Source of the DNA: Armatimonadota bacterium
GTDB lineage: Bacteria; Armatimonadota; Chthonomonadetes; Chthonomonadales; CAJBBX01
DNA: 64,000 nucleotides
Direction: 5' to 3'
NCBI GenBank assembly: GCA_026392115.1
Contig: JAPLCQ010000081.1
Span: forward strand, 29,376-93,375
The position numbers and the translations under genes were made by a program. Shown here piece by piece: positions 1-8,241 of the stretch. Positions within the stretch are counted from its first letter, which is position 1. The number at the start of each line of letters is the position of its first letter. The notes under the pieces were generated by a model. The model did no database searches and had not been told where the DNA came from. It worked only from the letters and a program-made list of their open reading frames with translations.

Positions 1-910
1 CGATGATGTGCGTCAGAACGCGGTCCACGACCAGGTAGAGCGCCCGCGAGGCCACACGCGCCGTGCCCGACCGCTCTGCCACCTGCGCCGGGGTCGAGGC
101 CACCGCCCGAAGCGCCGCCAGGGAGCCCTCGCGCAGCGCATCGTCCGGGTCGGCCGACCAGTCCAGCAGCCGGTCGACAGCTCCGGGGCCGAGCCTCGGC
201 AGCAGCAGCGCCACGTCCCGCGCTCCTGACGCATCGGCGCCGCGTATCATGTCCGAGAAGCGGCTCGGCGACCGGGCCAGCAGGACGGCTAGCCGTCCGC
301 GCAGAGCCGGCTCCTTCTCCACCATGGACAGCATGAGCCGAATCTCGGCGTCGACCTCGCGCCGGATGTCCGGCGTGACGGCCGGGGTTAAGCTCTCGTC
401 TTGTGTTTCCATTGCCTTCCTCACATTAGCTCGTGCGCGATGGAGCCTGCTCATCACGGTGCCGATGGGCATGGCCGTGAAGGCGGCGATGTCGGCGTAC
501 GGCAACCCCTCCCAGTAGTGGAGGACCAGGATCAGCCGGTGCGCGGGCGACAGGGCGAACATGGCGTGCGCTAGGGCGGTGTGGTCCGTCGGATCGTCCT
601 CAGGGGCCACGATGGCATCGGACGCCTCTTCGGTCAGCGGCGTCAGCCTCGCCCGTTCGCGATGCCACTGCCGGCACCGGTTGAGCGCCACGGTTCGAAT
701 CCATGCGCCGAACCGCTCCGGAGCGCGGAGTTGCCGCAGCTTCAGGAAGCCGTCCACCAGCGCGTCATGGGCCAGTTCGTCGGCGTCGGGTGCAGCACCG
801 CAGAGGCCCCGGCACACGCGCGACACCGCCGCCTGATGGCGATCGATGAGCTTGCCGTATGCGTCGGCCCTACCTTCCAGCGCCTCCCCGACCAGTTCCG
901 CGTCCGTCAC
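1..910 (-). CDS. ECF RNA polymerase sigma factor with long C-terminal extension (partial, runs off left edge)
   Basis: The reading frame is open from a GTG at 910 to the window edge, 303 codons visible. An AGGAGGACAG ribosome site at 918-927 precedes the GTG and decides the start. Residues about 15-85 look like sigma region 2 (YGKLIDRH, then DELAHDALVDGFLKL and AWIRTVALNR). Residues about 115-166 look like region 4 (ALSPAHRLILVLHYWEGL, then IGTVMSRLHRARANVRKAME). The frame then continues without a stop for at least 137 more residues, Leu/Ala/Arg-rich and probably helical, where a typical ECF factor would end. Role inferred from the family: promoter recognition under extracytoplasmic or other signals; the extension may sense or restrain. 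It is divergent from the SBBP-repeat gene at 1156. The sigma call is secure; the job of the extension is unknown. Confidence 0.85.
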   Translation of the reverse strand, partial: MTDAELVGEALEGRADAYGKLIDRHQAAVSRVCRGLCGAAPDADELAHDALVDGFLKLRQLRAPERFGAWIRTVALNRCRQWHRERARLTPLTEEASDAIVAPEDDPTDHTALAHAMFALSPAHRLILVLHYWEGLPYADIAAFTAMPIGTVMSRLHRARANVRKAMETQDESLTPAVTPDIRREVDAEIRLMLSMVEKEPALRGRLAVLLARSPSRFSDMIRGADASGARDVALLLPRLGPGAVDRLLDWSADPDDALREGSLAALRAVASTPAQVAERSGTARVASRALYLVVDRVLTHII

Positions 911-1155
911 GCTGTGCTGTCCTCCTGCTATGTAGACGCGCGAGCCGCCCCGGTATTCCATGCCCGGCTCCTGGCTCTTGCGTACCTGCGACTATGAGCC
1001 GACGGTCGACCTCAACCTTGCGCCATCGAGGGGTTGCCAATAGCATGGCACCGGCGCCGAGGCAGGGCATCATGACGAGGCCCGCGCGGCGTCGACTCAC
1101 TACTCCCGTGCCCGACGGACAGCCGTCGCGGCCCTGTGGTCTGGTGGAGGCCACT

Positions 1156-3756
1156 ATGCGTCAGATGCTCTTGGTACCGACGTGGTTCCTAGCACTATCC
1201 CCTCTATGCGCCAAGGCGGGCCCGCCAATCACCTTCGAGCCCAATGCCGGACAGGCCGCACCGCAGGCGCGCTTCCTCGCTCGTGCGGGCTCGGCAACGC
1301 TCTTCATCGGCTCCGACCACCTGGCGGTGGCGGCCACGCGCGGAGGCACGGGCGCGGCCGTCCGCATACGCCTGCAGGGCGCCAATGCCCGGGCGGAGGT
1401 CTGCGGCCAAGAGCGCGCCCATGGCAAGGTCAGCTATCTGGTGGGCCGCGACCGGCGGGCCTGGCGCACAGGGCTACCCACCTACTGCGCGGTTCGAGCG
1501 AGCGAGGTCTACCCGCACACCGATCTGGTCTACTACGGGCTACCAAACGGCGGGATCGAGCACGACTTCGTCCTGCGACCGGGGGCCGAGCCGTCGCGCA
1601 TCTCGATGGCCCTCGAAGGGGCTGCGAGCGTCCGCCTGCGCGGGGGCGCTCTGGAGATCCGCACGGGCCTTGGCGCCGTCATCCTCCGGGCGCCTGTGGC
1701 CTACCAGGTCGCTGCCGGCCGCCGCCAGCCCGTGGTAGCGGCCTACGCCCTGACGCCCGCCCGCCGCGGCGATCCGGCCCGGGTGACCCTCCGCGTGGCG
1801 GCCTACGACCCGAACCGCACGCTGGTGATCGACCCCGTCGTCGAGTACGCCACCCTCATCGGGGCTCCTACCCGCGACGTCTGCAAGGCGATCAAAGTGG
1901 CTGCCGACGGCTCCATGGTCGTAGCGGTCTGGACCAACTCCGCAACCTACCCGACCACTCCCGGCGCCTTCGACACGACGGCCGGAACCGGCTACAACGT
2001 TGCTGTCACCAAGCTCAACGCCGCTGGCGATGCGCTGGTCTACTCCACGTACCTCGGCGGCTCGGGTGATGACGAGCCCTATGGTCTGGCGTTGGACGGC
2101 GCCGGCCGGGCCGTCGTCTGTGGCGAGACGCTCTCCGCGGACTTTCCGACCACCTCGGGCGCCTACCAGACCGCCGCTGCCGGCAATGCGGATGGCTTTG
2201 TGGCGCGGCTGAACGTCGACGGTACGGCCCTCGACTTCTGCACCCTGTGGGGAGGCGCCTACACCGACACCATTGCGGGCGTCGCGCTCTCATCTGACGG
2301 CCGCCTGTATGCCGCGGGCAGCTTCCAGTACCTCGTGAACGGAGGCGTACGGTTGCAGGCGAACGTGCTGGAGTTCGCCGCGGACGGCAGCGCTGTTCTC
2401 TGGCGGCACGAGTTCGGATGCCGGCTCAACAGCGTGGCCACCTGCATCGCCATGGGACCCGGAGGTGATCCGTACCTGGGCGGCTGGACCAACTCGGATG
2501 ACTTCCCGACCACGGTGGGCTGCTTCCAGCCTGGCTATGTCGGCGTCAGCGGCTTCTTCGAGGGTTTCGTGGCGCGCCTGAGCCCCAGCGGTTCGGTGCG
2601 GTGGGCGTCGCTCTACGGCGGCCAAGGGTCCGAGGAGGTCGCAGGCGTCGCAGTAGACGTCGCGGGTCGGCTCCTGGCTTGTGGCAGCACCACGTTGGCG
2701 TCGGCGCCCACCACGGCGGGCGTCTACCAGCATCCGGGCGCCGGCATCGACGGGTTCACCGCTCTCTTCAGCGCCGATGGGTCGGCCCTGCTCTTCGGGT
2801 CCATCGTCGGCGGAGCCAAGACCGACCGGGCTGTCGCCGTGGGGATCGATGCCACCGGCATGGTCTGCGTCCTGGGCTCCACCACTTCGGCCGACATGCC
2901 CGTGTCGGTCGATGCCGTGAAATCGACCAACGTGGCCAATATCAGCGACGCGTACCTTATGCGCTATAGCCCGGTGGGGGCAGGCGCAACCTTCGCCAGC
3001 TACCTGGGCGGCGCCGGAAGCGACACGGCTTACGGCATGGCGCTGGGCGCGGCGGGCCGGATCTACGTGGCGGGCAGCACCAGCTCGAAGCCCTTCCCCA
3101 CCACGCCGATCTGCTACAGCAGCACGAACCAGGGCAATGGCGACGGGTTCATCATGCGGCTTAACATGGGCCTGCTGCCGTCTATCATGTATGCGCCGGA
3201 TCGGACGGGGAGGCCGGGCTACGCGGTCTACCTTCGGGGTTACCTGCGCAACGGGGTGGACCGGACCTGGGTCGCCGGCAAAACGCTGGGGTTCTCGGTC
3301 GACGGCACATCTCTGGGTACTGCCGTGACCGACAGCGTGGGCCACGCCATGCTGCCCATCGTCGTTACCCAGGCCGTCGGCGACCACGCCCTGACGGTGG
3401 TCTTCGGCGGCGACGGCTCCTTCGCGGGCTGCTCCGCCGACGCGGCACTCCGGGTCACTGCCGGCGCAACCTGCCTCTGGTCCATCGACCGCACCGCCGG
3501 ACCGGGCCAGCCGACCTACCTGCGCGGATACCTGCGGCGGCTGCCGGACTACGCCTGGCTGGCCGGGAAGACGCTGGCCTTCAGCATCGACGGCGTCGAG
3601 GTGGGTCAGGCCGTCACCGAGGCATCCGGCTGCGGCTCCTACCTCTGCACCGTGCCCGTCGATATGCTGTCGGGCGCCCACGCCATCCTCTCGGAGTTCC
3701 GAGGCGACGCAGAGTACGACGGCAGCTCGTTCAGTTCGACGCTTACGGTGCCGTAG
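1156..3756 (+). CDS. Secreted SBBP beta-propeller-repeat protein with two C-terminal Ig-like modules
   Basis: This is an 866-aa protein. A GGAGG at 1146-1150 five bases before ATG 1156, followed by a signal peptide (MLLVPTWFLALSPLCAKA), sets the start; the frame extends further upstream but without signal-like sequence. The first 230 residues (FEPNAGQ near the mature N-terminus, then YYG...IEHDFVL) match the N-terminal domain usually found before SBBP repeats. About six repeats of the form YLGGSGDD...A...G...VCG.T.S..FPTT follow to about residue 670. The last 190 residues hold two Ig-like modules (APDRTG...YLRGYLRN and IDRTAG...YLRGYLRRLPDYAWLAGKTL) also seen in the RCC1 proteins at 50-58.5 kb. 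Likely a cell-surface or secreted binding protein; no catalytic motif is seen. Its end overlaps the convergent nhaA by 14 bases. Confidence 0.85.
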   Translation: MRQMLLVPTWFLALSPLCAKAGPPITFEPNAGQAAPQARFLARAGSATLFIGSDHLAVAATRGGTGAAVRIRLQGANARAEVCGQERAHGKVSYLVGRDRRAWRTGLPTYCAVRASEVYPHTDLVYYGLPNGGIEHDFVLRPGAEPSRISMALEGAASVRLRGGALEIRTGLGAVILRAPVAYQVAAGRRQPVVAAYALTPARRGDPARVTLRVAAYDPNRTLVIDPVVEYATLIGAPTRDVCKAIKVAADGSMVVAVWTNSATYPTTPGAFDTTAGTGYNVAVTKLNAAGDALVYSTYLGGSGDDEPYGLALDGAGRAVVCGETLSADFPTTSGAYQTAAAGNADGFVARLNVDGTALDFCTLWGGAYTDTIAGVALSSDGRLYAAGSFQYLVNGGVRLQANVLEFAADGSAVLWRHEFGCRLNSVATCIAMGPGGDPYLGGWTNSDDFPTTVGCFQPGYVGVSGFFEGFVARLSPSGSVRWASLYGGQGSEEVAGVAVDVAGRLLACGSTTLASAPTTAGVYQHPGAGIDGFTALFSADGSALLFGSIVGGAKTDRAVAVGIDATGMVCVLGSTTSADMPVSVDAVKSTNVANISDAYLMRYSPVGAGATFASYLGGAGSDTAYGMALGAAGRIYVAGSTSSKPFPTTPICYSSTNQGNGDGFIMRLNMGLLPSIMYAPDRTGRPGYAVYLRGYLRNGVDRTWVAGKTLGFSVDGTSLGTAVTDSVGHAMLPIVVTQAVGDHALTVVFGGDGSFAGCSADAALRVTAGATCLWSIDRTAGPGQPTYLRGYLRRLPDYAWLAGKTLAFSIDGVEVGQAVTEASGCGSYLCTVPVDMLSGAHAILSEFRGDAEYDGSSFSSTLTVP

Positions 3757-5089
3757 CGTCGGCTACCGCCGTGTCGGCCGTGACCGTATTGGCACGGCCG
3801 GCACGGCGCACCAGCGTGTACCCCACGACGCCAGCCAGCGTTGAGGCGCAGAGGATGGCCACCTTGGCAGTCGCCAGAAGGGCCGCATCGGCGAACGCGA
3901 GCCCCGCGATGAAGACCGCCATGGTGAAGCCGATGCCGCCCAGCCAACCGGCCGCATGGAGCTGCCGCCACGTCACGTCGCCGGGCAACTCGGCCACCTT
4001 GAGCCGCACCGCCAGCCACGAGAAGAGGGTGATGCCGATGGGCTTGCCCAGCATCAGTCCCAGGATCACGCCCAGCGGGACGCCGACGTGCCCCGATGCG
4101 CTTAGCCCCGCGAACGAGACCCCCGCGTTGGCCAGCGCGAAGAGCGGCATGATGCCGTAGGAGACCCAGGGGTGCAGGGCATGCTGCATCCGCTGCAGCG
4201 GGGTCTGGACCTCCTCGCAGGCACGCTCCAGGGCGTAGACGGCGGCCTGCTCCTGCGTGTCGAGACCCGGGCCTGCCGACCCGCCGCATCCCAGTTCGGC
4301 CAGGCTCTCGGCCACTCGGTCGCGGAAGTCATTCCGGTCGATGCGCGTGGCGGCCGGCACCGTGAAGGCCAGCAGCACTCCCGCCACCGTGGCATGGACA
4401 CCCGACTGCAGGAAGGCGAGCCACGCCGCGATGCCGATGAGCGTGTAGGCCAGCGGGCTTCGCACGCCGGCCCGGTTGGCGCCCAATGAGAGGCCCAACA
4501 GCCCCACGCCCGCGAGCAGCACGGGCAGAGAGATGCCGTGGCTGTAGAAGAGCGCGATCACCGCCACGGCTCCGATGTCGTCCACGATGGCCAGCGCGGT
4601 CAGGAAGACCTTCAGCGCGAAGGGAACGCGCGGACCCGCTAGGGTCAGCACTCCCAGCGCGAAGGCGATGTCTGTCGCCATGGGCACGCCCCAGCCGCGC
4701 GCCTCGGCCGTGCCCGCGTTGCACGAAGCGTAGATCAGCGCCGGGACCACCATGCCGCCCAGCGCCGCCGCCACCGGGAGGGCGGCCTTGCGGGGCGTGG
4801 CCAGCTCTCCCGCGATCACCTCGCGCTTGATCTCCAGGCCGACGAGGAAGAAGAAGACGGCCATCAGCCCGTCATTCACCCAGAGGTGGAGCGGCTTGGC
4901 CAGGCGGAGCGAGCCCGCGCCGGCCACGACCTCCAGGTCGAGCACCTGATGATAGAGGCCCGCAGCCGGGGAGTTCGCCCAGACCAGCGCCGCCAGAGTG
5001 GCGGCCAGCAGCACGATGCCGCTGAACGCCTCGATGCGGACGAACTGCTGGAAGGGCTGCAGGATGCGGCGCAGTCGGCGGGCAGGCAT
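3743..5089 (-). CDS. nhaA: Na+/H+ antiporter NhaA
   Basis: The 448-aa membrane protein has the family signatures VNDGLMAVFFFLVGLEIKRE (about residues 65-85), PMATDIAFALGVLTL (about 135-150) and ALAIVDDIGAVAVIALFY (about 165-182), whose two adjacent Asp are the ion-binding pair of NhaA. Around twelve hydrophobic segments are visible. It is somewhat longer than the E. coli protein (388 aa), with a basic N-terminus and extra loop near residue 270. Role: exchange of sodium for protons across the inner membrane, for pH and salt homeostasis. It is last in a minus-strand group after the amidotransferase-like gene and manA, 22 bases from the latter, so possibly co-transcribed although functionally unrelated. 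Confidence 0.95.
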   Translation of the reverse strand: MPARRLRRILQPFQQFVRIEAFSGIVLLAATLAALVWANSPAAGLYHQVLDLEVVAGAGSLRLAKPLHLWVNDGLMAVFFFLVGLEIKREVIAGELATPRKAALPVAAALGGMVVPALIYASCNAGTAEARGWGVPMATDIAFALGVLTLAGPRVPFALKVFLTALAIVDDIGAVAVIALFYSHGISLPVLLAGVGLLGLSLGANRAGVRSPLAYTLIGIAAWLAFLQSGVHATVAGVLLAFTVPAATRIDRNDFRDRVAESLAELGCGGSAGPGLDTQEQAAVYALERACEEVQTPLQRMQHALHPWVSYGIMPLFALANAGVSFAGLSASGHVGVPLGVILGLMLGKPIGITLFSWLAVRLKVAELPGDVTWRQLHAAGWLGGIGFTMAVFIAGLAFADAALLATAKVAILCASTLAGVVGYTLVRRAGRANTVTADTAVADATAP

Positions 5090-5111
5090 GAGGGCTACCG
5101 TCGGTTCGCGG

Positions 5112-6056
5112 TCATAGCGCCCAGCCGCGAACCAGCCTCAGCCCGGCCGGTCCGGGCTCCAGGCGTGCGGCATGGCCCGACGGAAGGAGCGCGGTGTCAC
5201 CCATGGCTAGCGGCTCGCCGTTCAGGCTTCCCGAGCCGTCCACCACGCTCATCAGGGCGAAGCCGGCGGCCACGGGCGCTAGCTCCACGGGGCCGCCCAC
5301 TTCCAGCAGTTCGGAACCGAAGACGTGGCTGGAGGGGAGCGGCGCGGCCCGAAGGGGACCGGCGCCTTGCGGCTCGGGATGCGCCACGCGGAGGCCCTTC
5401 TGTGTGCGGTCGATGCAGGCGAGGCCTTTGTCGATGTGGATTTCGCGCCCGACGCGGCCCCAGTCATAGAGGCGGTAGGTGATGTCCGAGTCCTGCTGAA
5501 GTTCGTAGACGACGACGCCGGCTGTGAGAGCGTGAACCGTTCCGGCGGGGATGTCCACCACGTCGCCGGCCCGCACCGGCGCACGGGCGCAGACCGACGC
5601 GGCGTCGTTGCCGGCGACGGCGGTCGCGAGCGCCTCTTGCGTCAGGTCGCCATCCACCAGGCCGAAGAGGATTTCGGCTCCCGGCTCGGCATCGACGACG
5701 TACCAGAACTCGCTCTTGCCGAAGGGGTAATGCTCCAGCTCCCTGGCCAGCGCGTCGGTGGGATGTACCTGCACAGAGAGGTTCTCGCGGGCGTCGATAA
5801 ACTTCACCAGAAGCGGGAAGCGCGGGAAGCGTTCAACGGTGGAGCCGAACAGGGCTCGGCGTCCTGCGCCGAAGAGGTCACCCAGTGTGGCGCCGGCGTC
5901 GGGGCCGTTCAGGACTTCGGACCCGGACCAGGCCTCCCAGCTCTCGCCCACCGGGCCGGGGGCCTCCGGCGTGCGGCCCAGCGCCGTCAACAGCCAGTCG
6001 CCGCCCCAGACCACGTTCTTCACTCTCGGCCGAAGCCGCAAGGCCTGCGTCGCCAT
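5112..6056 (-). CDS. manA: Type I mannose-6-phosphate isomerase
   Basis: The 314-aa protein is expected to interconvert mannose 6-phosphate and fructose 6-phosphate in the cytoplasm. Metal-site motifs are visible: QVHPTD (about residue 98), KSEFWYV (about 115) and PAGTVHAL (about 170), in the order of the short Bacillus-type ManA. The start is ATG 6056, which overlaps the stop of the upstream gene as TGATG and implies translational coupling; an in-frame ATG at 6080 lies inside the upstream gene and is less likely. In a window full of glycan-degrading enzymes it would feed mannose into central metabolism. Confidence 0.93.
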   Translation of the reverse strand: MATQALRLRPRVKNVVWGGDWLLTALGRTPEAPGPVGESWEAWSGSEVLNGPDAGATLGDLFGAGRRALFGSTVERFPRFPLLVKFIDARENLSVQVHPTDALARELEHYPFGKSEFWYVVDAEPGAEILFGLVDGDLTQEALATAVAGNDAASVCARAPVRAGDVVDIPAGTVHALTAGVVVYELQQDSDITYRLYDWGRVGREIHIDKGLACIDRTQKGLRVAHPEPQGAGPLRAAPLPSSHVFGSELLEVGGPVELAPVAAGFALMSVVDGSGSLNGEPLAMGDTALLPSGHAARLEPGPAGLRLVRGWAL

Positions 6057-6778
6057 CAGTGTCCGCCCTCCTCGCCGCACCTCGTCACGAACCCGGCGAA
6101 GAGCGCCGCCGACCGCGGGCAGACCGGCGCCATGTCCTCGGGGTGGTACTGCACGGCCACCACGCGCCCGTCAGCCGTCTCCAGCGCCTCGACGAGGCCG
6201 TCCTCGGCCCGGGCGCTGATCACCAGGCCCGGGGCTACGTCGCGCACGGCCTGATGGTGGAACGTGTTCACCCGCAGCGGCTCAGGGCCCACCAGGACCG
6301 CCAGATGGGTGCCCGGTTCAGCCGTAAGCCCGTGCGTGCCGAGGTGCCTGGCATCGGTCTGCCGGTGGACGACGCATGACGGCCGCTGGTCGGGCAGGTC
6401 CTGGTAGAGCGTCCCGCCCAGCGCCACGTTGAGGAGCTGGATGCCGCGGCAGATGCCCAGCACCGGGAGGCCCCGTTGCACCGCCAGCCGTGCCAACGGA
6501 ATCTCCAGGTCGTCGCGCGCGGGCGTCACCACCACTTTGGGGTGGCGTTTCGCCTCGCCGTACCGCTCCGGGCAGATGTCCTCTCCGCCGGCGAGGAGCA
6601 GGCCGTCGAGCCGCTCCAGGAGCGCTTCGATGTTGGTAGTCAGGTTGGGCAGCAGGACCGGGGTTCCACCCGCCGCGATCACGGCTCGAGCGTAGGCCCA
6701 CACGAGTCGGTCGCCGGCCGGCTCGCCGCCGTCATTCGCGAACACGCTGCACGAGATGCCAATGAGGGGCTGCTTCAC
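6056..6778 (-). CDS. Class I glutamine amidotransferase-like hydrolase (peptidase C26, PuuD-type)
   Basis: The 240-aa cytoplasmic protein has the nucleophile elbow LGICRGIQLLN (Cys near residue 108) and the catalytic dyad motif VQYHPED (His and Glu near residues 212-214). It also has the family pattern LDGLLLAGGEDICPERYGE near residue 60. This fits the gamma-glutamyl-gamma-aminobutyrate hydrolase group, which cleaves gamma-glutamyl amides. There is no partner synthetase or polyamine gene nearby, so the true substrate is open. It is first gene of the group leading to manA and nhaA, and divergent from the small membrane protein at 6874. Confidence 0.88.
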   Translation of the reverse strand: MKQPLIGISCSVFANDGGEPAGDRLVWAYARAVIAAGGTPVLLPNLTTNIEALLERLDGLLLAGGEDICPERYGEAKRHPKVVVTPARDDLEIPLARLAVQRGLPVLGICRGIQLLNVALGGTLYQDLPDQRPSCVVHRQTDARHLGTHGLTAEPGTHLAVLVGPEPLRVNTFHHQAVRDVAPGLVISARAEDGLVEALETADGRVVAVQYHPEDMAPVCPRSAALFAGFVTRCGEEGGH

Positions 6779-6815
6779 CCACGCCTCCTGCGCCGGCCCC
6801 GTCCGAGGCCAAGGT

Positions 6816-6824
6816 TGGTATACT
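6816..6824 (+). promoter_or_regulatory. Extended -10 promoter element
   Basis: TGGTATACT fits the extended -10 pattern TGnTATAAT with one change. It lies 50 bases upstream of the start at 6874, in the gap between two divergent genes. No good -35 is seen, as expected for extended -10 promoters. Confidence 0.5.
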
Positions 6825-6873
6825 CTACCCGAGCGATATCCGCCCCGCCGGGGCGAACCCCGGGGGAAGTCCC

Positions 6874-7323
6874 ATGCGCATCGATCTCGACGACAACAGC
6901 GAAAACGACGCCGGTCAGGCCGACGCGGGCCTGATCATCCGCTCCGAGAGCGCGTCACGCCGCAAGCGGCGCGGCCCCACGCCCGCGCAGTTGCGCCGAG
7001 CTGAGAACATCCGGATCGTGACGCTGGTGGTGGTGATCTTCGCCTCGCTGATCGGCTTCATGCTCTATCAGGTCGCCGAAAAGAAGAAGCAGGGCTCCAA
7101 CACGCTTGACGTCGCCACGCCCAAGCAGGTCACCGTGGGCAAGCCCTCCGGTCCCACCGTCGTGCCGGGCGGCGCCGGACCCATGGCCGCGAGGGGGCAG
7201 CGAAGGGTCGAGACACCGCGCCAAACCGGGTTCAGGCAGACGCCGGGTGTGGGCGGACCGCCGGACGACGGCGTGGGCGAGGGGCGAAAGGCTCCGGAGG
7301 CCGCCAGCGAGGGCATGGAGTAG
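6874..7323 (+). CDS. Small single-pass membrane protein of unknown function
   Basis: The 149-aa protein has an acidic start, a basic stretch (SRRKRRGPTPAQLRRAE, about residues 27-46), one strong membrane segment (IVTLVVVIFASLIGFMLYQV, about 48-68), then a Gly/Pro/Arg-rich tail of about 80 residues. The positive-inside rule predicts a cytoplasmic N-terminus and an exported tail. The start has a purine-rich GGGGGAAG before ATG 6874. I do not recognise the family. It stands alone between divergent and convergent neighbours, with a plausible promoter of its own at 6816. Confidence 0.65.
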   Translation: MRIDLDDNSENDAGQADAGLIIRSESASRRKRRGPTPAQLRRAENIRIVTLVVVIFASLIGFMLYQVAEKKKQGSNTLDVATPKQVTVGKPSGPTVVPGGAGPMAARGQRRVETPRQTGFRQTPGVGGPPDDGVGEGRKAPEAASEGME

Positions 7324-7346
7324 CCCGGCGGCCCCCGTCGTCGTGG

Positions 7347-8180
7347 CTACGGAGCGGTGATCCTCACGATGGGCGACAGCCCGTCGCGCTGGGTGGTCCG
7401 CTGGTAACGGAAGGCCGGAACGCCGAACAGCATGGCGTAGTAGACGTGCCCCTCGGGGATGCCGAAGAGCGGCTTCAGCTCAGGCAACGCGCCCAGCGCC
7501 ATCTTGAGGAGGCCCCACCAGACGGTCCCCAGCCCCGCGCTGTTCGCCATCAGCTCGAAGTAGGCCAGAGCCAGCGTCACGTCCTGCTCGGGGCAGGGCG
7601 CATCGGCGGGCGCGGAGATGATCAGCGCGTGCGGAGCTCCGCGGAAGAGGATGTCCAGCTTCTTGGAGTAGTACCGCGCCGCCACGCTGTGCAGGTAGGC
7701 GGCGCCCTCGGGCAGCGTCCCCGCCTCGCGCGCAGCCAGTACGCTGTTGAGCGCGGTCTCCCGGATCTTGCGCATATCCTCCTTGTCGTCGATGACGCGG
7801 AAGGTGAGCTCCTGCCGGTTCACGCCCGTCGGCGCGTGGCAGAGGTGCGCCAGGATGCCCGAGAGCAGGTCCGGGTCCACGTTCAGGTCCAGGTAGCGGC
7901 GGCAGGTCCGGCGGCCGCGCACCAGCAGGCCCATCTGCTCCAGCGTGGGCAGCTTGGCGGGATCCAGCGACAGGCTCTGGTCGGGGTTCCGGCCCAGGAT
8001 GGAGATGGCCCCCACAGGGCAGACCGCGAGGCAGTGCTGGCACCGCATGCAGTCGGCCTCTTCCTCGGGCTTGATGTACGGTACGCCCTCGCCGGGCTGC
8101 TCGATGATGCGTACCGGGCAGTCCAACGCGCACTCGCCGCACCGCGTGCAGGTCTCGGCATTCACCACGAAGTTCAGCAT
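7347..8180 (-). CDS. Nitroreductase-family protein fused to N-terminal 2[4Fe-4S] ferredoxin domain
   Basis: The 277-aa protein starts with two four-cysteine clusters, CTRCGECALDCP (about residues 11-22) and CMRCQHCLAVCP (about 44-55), each binding a [4Fe-4S] cluster. The rest (RRTCRRYLDLNVDPDLL onward) has the nitroreductase fold signature, which binds FMN. Such fusions pass electrons from the clusters to flavin and reduce nitro or quinone-like substrates, or act in redox balance; the substrate is not visible. A final core motif, MLFGVPAFRYQRTTQR, is typical of the ferredoxin-nitroreductase group. It lies 61 bases downstream of the oxidoreductase at 8242-9546 on the same strand. Confidence 0.92.
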   Translation of the reverse strand: MLNFVVNAETCTRCGECALDCPVRIIEQPGEGVPYIKPEEEADCMRCQHCLAVCPVGAISILGRNPDQSLSLDPAKLPTLEQMGLLVRGRRTCRRYLDLNVDPDLLSGILAHLCHAPTGVNRQELTFRVIDDKEDMRKIRETALNSVLAAREAGTLPEGAAYLHSVAARYYSKKLDILFRGAPHALIISAPADAPCPEQDVTLALAYFELMANSAGLGTVWWGLLKMALGALPELKPLFGIPEGHVYYAMLFGVPAFRYQRTTQRDGLSPIVRITAP

Positions 8181-8241
8181 TCTAGGCTACTCCCCAGTCC
8201 ATCGACGGGACCCCCGGCTTGCGCCGGAGGCCCGAGGGTTC

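Noticed and set aside
1..412. A separate gene starting at the minus-strand ATG 412 after the sigma factor
   Set aside because: The sigma reading frame continues into it without a stop and there is no good ribosome site, so it is the extension of the same protein.
690..712. GGTTCGAATCC, resembling a tRNA T-arm
   Set aside because: The flanking bases do not form a T-stem, no acceptor or anticodon arm fits, and the site is inside the sigma-factor coding sequence.
2290..3681. 463-aa open frame on the minus strand
   Set aside because: It is the antisense shadow of the SBBP gene: Arg/Gly/His-rich, with no domain or ribosome site.
3743..3756. Overlap of the SBBP gene with nhaA as a sign of error
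   Set aside because: Short convergent overlaps of stops are common, and both C-termini are otherwise as expected.
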